Shown: positions 58,407 to 64,000 of the stretch, one piece after another
How the letters are laid out: every line of letters starts with the position of its first letter
Numbering within the stretch: the stretch's first letter is position 1
Assembly (NCBI GenBank): GCA_016209015.1
Contig: JACQWY010000016.1
Location: 110,310 to 174,309, forward strand
From: Gammaproteobacteria bacterium
GTDB lineage: Bacteria > Pseudomonadota > Gammaproteobacteria > Ga0077536
DNA length: 64,000 nt
Direction of reading: 5' to 3'
Program-made: the position numbers and the translations under genes
Notes under the pieces: model-generated
Seen by the model: the letters and a program-made list of their open reading frames with translations, nothing else
Databases searched by the model: none
What the model was told of the DNA's origin: nothing

Positions 58407-60863
58407 ATGCCGAGCGTGACTGCCAACACCGTCACTCCGCGCCCGCTGCCGGCCGCCATCGGGCGATTCATACCGCTACGCGTGCTCGGTCAGGGAGGAC
58501 AGGGCGTCGTTTATCTCGCGCGCGATCCGAAGCTCGATCGCGAGGTCGCGATCAAGACGCTCGCGCGCGGCAGCAGCCGCAGCACCGAGCGCCTCGTCAA
58601 CGAGGCGCGCAACGTCGCGAAGCTCGACCATCCGTGCATCGTGCCGCTCTACGAAATCGAATTCATCGGCGAGACGCCCCACCTCGTCTATCAGTTCGCC
58701 GCCGGCACGCCGCTCAAGGCTTTCATCGATCGCCATGAAGCCATGGAACCGAAGCGGGCCATCCGCATCATGAGTCAGGTGCTGGACGCCATCGGCTATG
58801 CCCATGCGCGCGGCATCCTGCATCGCGACCTGAGCCCTGCGAACATCCTAGTCGACGACAACGACCGGCCGCGGATCCTCGACTTCGGCATCTCGATGGT
58901 GATGGACGAAACCGAGCGGCACGGCGAGGTCGTGGGCACGGTCAACTACCTCGCGCCCGAGCTGCTCTCGAACGGCCAGCTCGGCCCGCATTCCGACATC
59001 TTCGCGGCGAGCGTCATCTTCCACGAGCTCCTGACGGGCAAGACGCTGTTCAGCGCCGAGAACAAGATGGCGATCATCTACAAGATCCTGAACGAACCGA
59101 TGCTGCCGCCTTCGACCGTCAACCGCAGCGTCGACGCGGCACTCGACCCGATCGTCATGAAGGGCCTCGCGCGCGACCCGGCGAACCGCTTCCGCGAAGC
59201 CGCTATGATGCACGCCGAGCTCGAGGCCTACCTCGCGCCGAAGGAAGCCGCCGAGCAGAGCTCGAGCACGACGCAGCCCGGCGCGGTCGAGCTCCTGTTA
59301 CGCAAGATGCAGCGCAAGCCGGACTTCCCGGCGATCTCGCGCTTCATCTCGGAGATCAATCAGAAGGCGGCGAGCTCGCAGAGCGCACACACGAGTGATC
59401 TCGCGAACGTCATCCTCAAGGATTACGCGCTCACGACGAAGCTGCTCCGGCTCGTGAACTCCGCAATCTACGGCCAGTACGGCGGCTCGATCACGACCAT
59501 CACGCGCGCCGTCATGATCCTCGGCTTCGACAACGTCCGCGCGGCCGCACTCAGCATCGCGATTTTCGAGCACCTGAAGAGCGGCAAGCAGGGCGATACG
59601 CTCAAGGACGCCGCGTGCAGCTCCTTCCTGAGCGCCCTCCTCGCCCGCGACGTCGCGCGCGGCGAACCAGGTGTCGATCCCGAGGAGGCGTTCATCGGCG
59701 CGATGTTCCACCGCCTCGGGCGCCATCTCGCGATCTACTACTTCCCGGAGGAGTACGACGAGATCAGGGCGCTCGCCGAGACGCGCGGCATCAGCGAATT
59801 CGCCGCCGCGAAGGAGATCCTCGGCGCGACTTACGCCGAGTTCGGCCTCGCCGTCGCGAAGGCCTGGAATTTCCCGGATGTACTGCGCTCGGCGATGACG
59901 CCGCAGCGCGACGGCAAGCTGCCCGCGGCCGCGAACGCCGCGACGCGCACGGCGCAGATCGCCGCCTTCGCGAACGAGGCGTCCGAGACCGTCGGCCATG
60001 CCGACAACCCGGAGGATCTGCAGGTGCGGCTCGCCCACCTCGCCGAGCGCTACGGCAATTGCCTGAAGACCGACGCGAAGGCGCTCAAGGGCGCGGTGAG
60101 CACGGCACTCGAAGCGACGCAGTCCTACGCGACGGTGCTGACCGTCGACCTGCAGTCCTCGAGCTTCTTCAAGCGCGCGACGAAGCAGCTCCATCCGAAA
60201 GAGGAGAAGCCGCCCACGCAGGTGGCCGGCGCAACCGCGACCGGGACGACGGGAGCGATCCCGCCGCCGGGCGGTGCTGCCGCGCCGGGTGCGGTCGCAA
60301 CTGCGGGCGAGACCGGCACGCCAGAGGCCCAGGAGCCGATGACCGAGGAGAATCGCAAGATGTTCCTCATCAATGCGATCGGCGATCTGACGGGGCTGCT
60401 CCTCGACGACTACAAGATGAACGATGTCTTCGTGCTCGTGCTCGAAGCGCTCTACCGCGGCCTCGGCCTCACCCGGACACTGCTCTACATCCGCGACACG
60501 AAGAACCGGCAGATGCAGGCGCGCTTCGGCCTCGGCAACGACGTCGACACGCTACTGCCGAAGTACTGCTTCGACGCGAACGGCGACGGCACGGTCTTCC
60601 ACGACTGCATCGCGCAGCGCAAGGAGTTCGTCGTCCTCGACGTGAACTCGGAGCAGTACCGGACGCGCGTGCCCGCCTGGCTGCGCGAGCTCTCCGCGCC
60701 GCAGTCGCTGATGGTCTTCCCGCTCGTGGCGCAGAAGGTCTGCATCGGTCTCATCTACGGCGAGAAGAGCGGCTCGCCCGCCGCGCTCGGCGCGCAGGAG
60801 TTCAAGCTCGTCAACACGCTCATCAAGCAGACCCAGCTCGCGATCCAGCAGCGCCACGCCTGA
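58407..60863 (+). CDS. serine/threonine protein kinase - HDOD - GAF fusion protein
   Basis: An 818-residue three-domain signalling protein. The ATG at 58407 has AAGGG at good spacing; an ATG ten codons upstream is an alternative. Residues ~22-290 form an Hanks-type kinase: glycine loop LGQGGQGVVY (27-36), Lys50 in VAIK, HRD at 139-141, DFG at 159-161, APE at 183-185. The catalytic loop reads HRDLSPANIL, with Ser where nearly all active kinases have Lys. An HDOD domain follows (about 300-510, FPAISRFISEINQ, LTTKLLRLVNSAIYGQYGG, GAMFHRLGRHLAIYYFPEEY). Then an Ala/Gly/Pro linker (~610-650) and a GAF domain (about 665-815). Soluble, with no membrane helix. It lies between ratA and smpB; its substrate and ligand are unknown. 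Confidence 0.9.
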   Translation: MPSVTANTVTPRPLPAAIGRFIPLRVLGQGGQGVVYLARDPKLDREVAIKTLARGSSRSTERLVNEARNVAKLDHPCIVPLYEIEFIGETPHLVYQFAAGTPLKAFIDRHEAMEPKRAIRIMSQVLDAIGYAHARGILHRDLSPANILVDDNDRPRILDFGISMVMDETERHGEVVGTVNYLAPELLSNGQLGPHSDIFAASVIFHELLTGKTLFSAENKMAIIYKILNEPMLPPSTVNRSVDAALDPIVMKGLARDPANRFREAAMMHAELEAYLAPKEAAEQSSSTTQPGAVELLLRKMQRKPDFPAISRFISEINQKAASSQSAHTSDLANVILKDYALTTKLLRLVNSAIYGQYGGSITTITRAVMILGFDNVRAAALSIAIFEHLKSGKQGDTLKDAACSSFLSALLARDVARGEPGVDPEEAFIGAMFHRLGRHLAIYYFPEEYDEIRALAETRGISEFAAAKEILGATYAEFGLAVAKAWNFPDVLRSAMTPQRDGKLPAAANAATRTAQIAAFANEASETVGHADNPEDLQVRLAHLAERYGNCLKTDAKALKGAVSTALEATQSYATVLTVDLQSSSFFKRATKQLHPKEEKPPTQVAGATATGTTGAIPPPGGAAAPGAVATAGETGTPEAQEPMTEENRKMFLINAIGDLTGLLLDDYKMNDVFVLVLEALYRGLGLTRTLLYIRDTKNRQMQARFGLGNDVDTLLPKYCFDANGDGTVFHDCIAQRKEFVVLDVNSEQYRTRVPAWLRELSAPQSLMVFPLVAQKVCIGLIYGEKSGSPAALGAQEFKLVNTLIKQTQLAIQQRHA

Positions 60864-60926
60864 GCGGGCTTCGCCGGCGGCGCGCTGCTATACTCCCGCC
60901 GCCTGTCCCGGCACCGACGACCCGCC

Positions 60927-61403
60927 ATGAGCACGAAGAAGAAAGCCGCGAATTCCGATCCCTCGATCGCCCAGAACAGGAAGGCGTTCCACGACTACTT
61001 TATCGAGGAGCGTCTCGAGGGCGGGCTCGTGCTCGAGGGCTGGGAAGTGAAGAGCCTGCGCGCAGGAAAAGCGCAGCTTCGTGATTCCTACGTGCTGCTG
61101 AAGGGCGGCGAGGCCTTCCTGCTCGGGCTGCTCATCTCGCCGCTGAACTCGGCCTCGACCCACGTCGAGCCCGATCCCACCCGCATCCGCAAACTGCTGC
61201 TGCACGAAGAAGAGATCGCGCGCCTCGTCGGCGCCGTCGAGCGCAAGGGCTACAGCGTGATCGCACTGTCGATGTACTGGAAGCGCGGTCGCGCCAAAGT
61301 CGAACTCGGTCTCGCCAAGGGCAAGAAGCAGCACGACAAACGCGAAGCGGAGAAGGACCGCGACTGGGCGCGCGATCGCGAAAGACTGATGAAGCACCGG
61401 TGA
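60927..61403 (+). CDS. smpB: SsrA-binding protein SmpB
   Basis: RNA-binding partner of tmRNA in trans-translation rescue of stalled ribosomes. The 158-residue protein has [31 protein letters not shown] (family core, residues ~14-45), [16 protein letters not shown], and [21 protein letters not shown]. The basic C-terminal tail ([20 protein letters not shown]) enters the ribosomal A site. Its RNA partner ssrA follows 451 bp downstream on the same strand. Confidence 0.97.
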   Translation: MSTKKKAANSDPSIAQNRKAFHDYFIEERLEGGLVLEGWEVKSLRAGKAQLRDSYVLLKGGEAFLLGLLISPLNSASTHVEPDPTRIRKLLLHEEEIARLVGAVERKGYSVIALSMYWKRGRAKVELGLAKGKKQHDKREAEKDRDWARDRERLMKHR

Positions 61404-61854
61404 GGCCGCGACGGACGTGCCGCCGCAGCCAGCGTCAGATTCAGATCTCGCCGGTCTTCCGTCCCGGTAGCACGGCGAGCGCCGGCAGCGGCGCGGCGGA
61501 CCCCCTGCACGAAAGCCCCATCGAGATGAGCATCGTCGTTCGACCCTTCGTACCGGACGCCCTCGAACCGCCGTTGACGAGCAGATTCGCGGCGCCGGCG
61601 GGCGGCGGGCCGACGAGTGCGGCGATGGAAGCGCGCGGAACGCTGTGTGGACATACTTGTCCCCTCGTCGTTGTTTCCTTGAGCCCGCATCGCAGATGGA
61701 CTCCACGATCGGGCCAGCTCGGCAGTCCGGCCAACGTTCCGGAAATTTGCCGCATCTCGCGCACCGGGTCCACGGCGCCGCGAGCCGCGACACCACGCGA
61801 AACCTTTTCGTACTGGGAAGCTCGAACCGATCCAGGTATCCTTCTCACTCCTCC
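61404..61854. other. non-coding region between smpB and ssrA
   Basis: About 450 bp with no supported intact gene. Read on the minus strand around 61540-61650, one frame gives AANLLVNGG and the next gives FEGVRYEGSNDD, so that joining them across a one-base shift yields NLLVNGGFEG, a motif seen at the start of some secreted sugar-binding domains. This may be the remains of a small exported-protein gene, but no intact start, signal peptide or end is visible. A short inverted repeat GGACA-N4-TGTCC occurs near 61650-61663. The ssrA promoter must lie near the right end; no clear -35/-10 pair was found. Confidence 0.3.
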
Positions 61855-62215
61855 GGGGGCGACATGGTTTCGACGTGGGTCGCGAAACCGAAGGGGCATG
61901 TCGAGGAGCAGTCACCTCGTAAATCCATCTGCAACCTATATAGTTGCCAACGACGACAACTACGCACTCGCCGCTTAATACCCGGTAGGGTGCCGTCCGA
62001 CTGAAGCCGTGCTTGTGCGTTCAGATTTCGGGCGTCATATCTCACAAGATCGCGACGCGGCACGTCCGGGGCCAACCCGCTAAAACCTTACGGACTCGCT
62101 GTGCGTCTTCCCTGCCTGTCGGGTAGCGCCCGGCTAAAACAATAGACCGGATAAACATGTAGAACCGACGGCAGAGGGCTTACGGACGCGGGTTCGATTC
62201 CCGCCGCCTCCACCA
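61855..62215 (+). ncRNA. ssrA: transfer-messenger RNA (tmRNA)
   Basis: The 361-nt RNA rescues stalled ribosomes by adding a degradation tag. The 5' end GGGGGC pairs with GCCTCC before the discriminator A and encoded CCA at 62213-62215, giving the tRNA-like acceptor stem. The conserved GACATGGTTTCGACG after the 5' end and the T-arm GGTTCGATTCCCGCC near the 3' end are typical. The tag frame starts at GCC 61946 and encodes ANDDNYALAA followed by TAA (61976-61978), close to the E. coli tag ANDENYALAA. The CCA end and its flank commonly serve as integration sites, and foreign-looking genes begin just beyond it. Confidence 0.95.
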
Positions 62216-62238
62216 CGAACACTTCCAATAGCTTCCAA

Positions 62239-62265
62239 CGCTGTCCTAGAGACGGCGTTTTTCTT
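62239..62265 (+). terminator. ssrA terminator
   Basis: Stem CGCTGTC with GACGGCG (one G-T pair), loop CTAGA, followed by TTTTTCTT: a standard factor-independent terminator 23 bases after the tmRNA CCA end. Just before it the heptamer CTTCCAA occurs twice, ten bases apart. Confidence 0.8.
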
Positions 62266-62378
62266 CATGAATCCACGGCCTTATAAGCAGCGTTTGCGGT
62301 TTGCAGTGACAGTCCCCGGCGCAGGCGCCGCCGATAAGCGGCGGCCTCCGCCCAGCTCGGCGCGCAGTGCAGCTAAAG

Positions 62379-62447
62379 GGGGTAATCTGCAGTTAATTGG
62401 GGTAATGGAGTAGCGTAATACCCTTTTTATTCAGTAGGATTACCCCA
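62379..62447. promoter_or_regulatory. GGGGTAAT repeat array upstream of the fic gene
   Basis: GGGGTAAT occurs at 62379-62386 and at 62399-62406, exactly 20 bp apart, and its reverse complement ATTACCCC occurs at 62439-62446. The second and third copies form an inverted pair with 9-bp arms (TGGGGTAAT and ATTACCCCA). TTAATT (62393-62398) and TAATAC (62416-62421), 17 bp apart, could be a weak promoter overlapped by the array. The layout is that of an operator region with three half-sites ending 24 bp before the fic start. Confidence 0.55.
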
Positions 62448-62470
62448 TTTACGCAGCCTGCGATGAGCCC

Positions 62471-63538
62471 ATGCACTCACTCTCGCCCGACTACCTTGCC
62501 GGACTGCGCTTTGACACGCAGCAACTGGCCACACTGCGAGCGCTTGGGGAGTACCGCGGAAAACAGCGCCTGTACGTCGCCCAGTCGCCAGAGGTGCTGA
62601 GCGATCTGCGCCAGGTTGCCTTGGTCGAGTCCACCGAGTCATCCAACCGGCTCGAAGGGGTGGTGGTCGCAGCCGCTCGGCTGAAATCGCTGGTGCTGAA
62701 GAACGCCGCGCCCAAGAGCCGTTCCGAGCAGGAGGTGGCCGGCTACCGCGACGCGCTGGGTCTGATCCATGAAAGCGGCGACCAGATCCCTTTTTCCGAA
62801 AGCACGGTGCTCCAGCTGTACGGCATCCTGTACCGCTATATGCCGCAACCCGGCGGGCACTGGAAGGCCGCCAACAACGACATCATTGAACGGCACCCGG
62901 ACGGCAGCTCGCGCATCCGTTTCCGCCCGGTGGCCGCGCAGCTCACACCGATGGCGATGATGGATCTGGTCGCGCGTTATCGCGCGGCGCTGGATCAGCA
63001 TCTTGCCGACCCGCTGGTGCTGGCGCCACTGGCCATACTCGACTTCCTGTGCATCCACCCCTTCCCGGACGGCAACGGCCGCATGGCGCGGCTGCTCACC
63101 CTGCAACTGCTCTACCACTTCGACTACGCGGTGGGCCGCTTCATCAGTCTGGAGCGCATCTTCGAAGAATCGAAAGAGAGCTACTACGAAACCCTGGAAG
63201 CCAGCTCCCAGGGCTGGCACGAGGCCGCGCACGATATCGCGCCCTGGCTGGACTATTTCTGGGGCGCCCTGCTGCGAGCCTACAAGGAATTTGAGGAGCG
63301 CGTCGGCACCATCGAACGCGGTCGCGGAGCCAAGGGCGACCGCGTGCGCGCCGAGATCCTCAAGCGCAATCTGCCCTTCTCGATCTCCGAGATCGAAGAA
63401 GCCTGCCCCGGCGTCAGCCGTGACATGGTGCGGCTGGTACTGCGCGCGATGAAGAAGGAAGGCTTGCTCGCGCCTACGGGCAAAGGACGTGGGGCCAAGT
63501 GGATCGGCCTCGGCCAGCGACCGCCAACACAACAATGA
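62471..63538 (+). CDS. Fic family protein (predicted AMPylase with N-terminal inhibitory motif)
   Basis: A 355-residue Fic-domain protein. The active-site motif HPFPDGNGRMAR (His196-Arg207) is complete, so it is likely able to transfer AMP or another nucleotide moiety to a target hydroxyl group. An inhibitory motif of the S/T-x3-E-G/N type is present near the N-terminus (SNRLEG, Ser58 to Gly63), which marks an internally inhibited class. The Fic_N part spans about residues 1-110. The C-terminal ~60 residues (FSISEIEEACPGVSRDMVRLVLRAMKKEGLL) look like a winged helix that may bind DNA and autoregulate the gene. It lies behind ssrA, ahead of a methyltransferase stub, a common partner of this Fic type in type III-like restriction loci. 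Upstream DNA is more AT-rich than the chromosome core. Confidence 0.9.
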   Translation: MHSLSPDYLAGLRFDTQQLATLRALGEYRGKQRLYVAQSPEVLSDLRQVALVESTESSNRLEGVVVAAARLKSLVLKNAAPKSRSEQEVAGYRDALGLIHESGDQIPFSESTVLQLYGILYRYMPQPGGHWKAANNDIIERHPDGSSRIRFRPVAAQLTPMAMMDLVARYRAALDQHLADPLVLAPLAILDFLCIHPFPDGNGRMARLLTLQLLYHFDYAVGRFISLERIFEESKESYYETLEASSQGWHEAAHDIAPWLDYFWGALLRAYKEFEERVGTIERGRGAKGDRVRAEILKRNLPFSISEIEEACPGVSRDMVRLVLRAMKKEGLLAPTGKGRGAKWIGLGQRPPTQQ

Positions 63539-63556
63539 GAACTCTCGGGATCACGA

Positions 63557-63685
63557 ATGCCTACATTGAACTGGATCGGCAAAGAAGCCGTCGTCAAACA
63601 CCACAAAGAAGTGCCGTTCCGCCTGCTGGAGCCGGTGGCTGCGATGGCTACGTGCAGGCGATGTTTTGAACGACCTTCTGGCTGA
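63557..63685 (+). pseudogene. 5' stub of a type III-like DNA methyltransferase (mod) gene
   Basis: The ATG at 63557 begins MPTLNWIGKEAVVKHHKEVP followed by FRLLEPV. This is the standard N-terminus of a group of adenine-specific DNA methyltransferases of the type III Mod kind. After residue 27 (base 63637) the similarity ends abruptly and the frame runs 15 unrelated codons to a stop at 63683-63685. The catalytic DPPY and FxGxG regions are missing. So more than 90% of the gene is gone, apparently by a deletion joining it to the sequence before the next open frame. Confidence 0.75.
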
Positions 63686-63703
63686 GAGCGGAGTAGATTG
63701 TAG

Positions 63704-63859
63704 ATGGCAGATCGCGATGAACTGGCTGCGCTGCGAGCCGAGAACACGCGCCTGATCGCGTTGCTCGAATCGCAGGGCATTGAATGGCGTTTACCGTCAC
63801 GGCCCGCGCCAGCACCCGAGCCGTCCAGGCTATCCACTGATGAGAAGGTTGCACTGTTT
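63704..63859 (+). pseudogene. 5' fragment of a TOTE conflict-system primase/helicase-type gene
   Basis: The ATG at 63704 opens a frame reading MADRDELAALRAENTRLIAL, then LESQGIEWRLP, and PSRLSTDEKVALF at about residues 40-52. A short N-terminal coiled coil followed by an ST-x-EKVALF segment is how TOTE conflict-system proteins with an archaeo-eukaryotic primase domain begin, where the next residues normally read like FRGR. Here similarity stops after Phe52, exactly where the repeated IS-like sequence starts; the frame then runs 44 unrelated codons to 63994. Assignment rests on memory of the family N-terminus only, so it is tentative. Confidence 0.55.
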
Positions 63860-64000
63860 TGTTGCTGCGCGTTTAAAACTGACCAGCCGTGCGCATTCAA
63901 AAATGACCAGGGATGGAAAGCCGCTCGTCTGAGAGCGACTGTGGATAAGTGTAGCTATCAGAAGGCGGCGACGGGAAGCGCGACGCTCGGTTGAGCGCGG
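63860..64000. mobile_element. left end of a probable IS21-family insertion sequence (runs off the window)
   Basis: The sequence begins TGTTGCTGCGCG and carries two 21-bp direct repeats (63866-63886 and 63890-63910) matching at 18 of 21 positions, each ending TGACCAG and spaced 24 bp. Multiple terminal repeats of this sort and a 5'-TG end are characteristic of IS21-family elements. It interrupts the TOTE-like frame. No transposase gene is within the 141 bp available, so the family call is tentative. Confidence 0.5.

Noticed and set aside
62181..62215. A separate tRNA gene suggested by GGTTCGATTCC and CCA
   Set aside because: It is the T-arm and 3' end of the tmRNA, whose 5' half begins at 61855.
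63280..63900. Minus-strand frame opposite the end of fic and the stubs
   Set aside because: It spans the gene end, the deletion junction and the next start on the other strand; Ser/Arg-rich with no motif.

Overview
The window is high-GC chromosomal DNA from a proteobacterium, most likely a gammaproteobacterium. The gene order supports this: ispF-ispD-ftsB-eno-kdsA-pyrG, purF-cvpA-dedD-folC-accD-trpA-trpB-trpF-truA-fimV-asd-leuB, glmM/ftsH-rlmE-greA-carB-carA-dapB-dnaJ-dnaK-grpE-hrcA, and nadK-recN-fur-bamE-rnfH-ratA-smpB-ssrA are all arrangements familiar from that class. No rRNA or ordinary tRNA gene was seen, so a finer assignment is not possible. Nearly all genes lie on the minus strand up to about 53.2 kb.

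Layout. 1-5.2 kb: housekeeping genes (isoprenoid precursor, cell division, glycolysis, Kdo and CTP synthesis). 5.2-17.9 kb: a one-carbon (serine-cycle) locus. ftfL (formate-tetrahydrofolate ligase) is on the plus strand. On the minus strand lies sgaA-mclA-mtkA-mtkB-hprA, covering glyoxylate transamination with serine, hydroxypyruvate reduction, malate activation to malyl-CoA and its cleavage to glyoxylate plus acetyl-CoA. A peroxiredoxin, a PLP decarboxylase, a SIMPL-domain protein and two tandem A1S_2505-like genes follow. PEP carboxylase, glycerate kinase, glyA, mtdA and fch are not in the window; enolase is. Upstream of both ftfL and sgaA there is the same 14-bp inverted repeat, ATACG-N4-CGTAT, and a second GTTTTCG/CGAAAAC palindrome type. 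This suggests a shared regulator.

18-33.9 kb: methionine (metZ), purine, folate, fatty-acid, tryptophan, aspartate-family and leucine genes plus fimV. 34-36.2 kb: dapC and dapD on the plus strand. 36.2-53.2 kb: glmM, ftsH, rlmE, greA, carBA, a Rieske protein, an ECF sigma/anti-sigma pair, dapB and the dnaJ-dnaK-grpE-hrcA heat-shock cluster, with a recognisable sigma-32-type promoter before dnaK. 53.3-61.4 kb: nadK, recN, fur, a BamE with a very long tail, rnfH, ratA, a kinase-HDOD-GAF fusion and smpB.

61.4-64 kb: the tmRNA gene ssrA (tag ANDDNYALAA) and its terminator mark the edge of an accessory region. Behind it come a Fic-family AMPylase-like gene with a repeated GGGGTAAT operator-like array, a 27-codon stub of a type III-like DNA methyltransferase, the first ~52 codons of a TOTE-type conflict-system protein, and what looks like the repeated terminus of an IS21-family element interrupting it. 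The two least explained parts of the window are the shared operators of the serine-cycle genes and the eroding conflict-system island next to ssrA.
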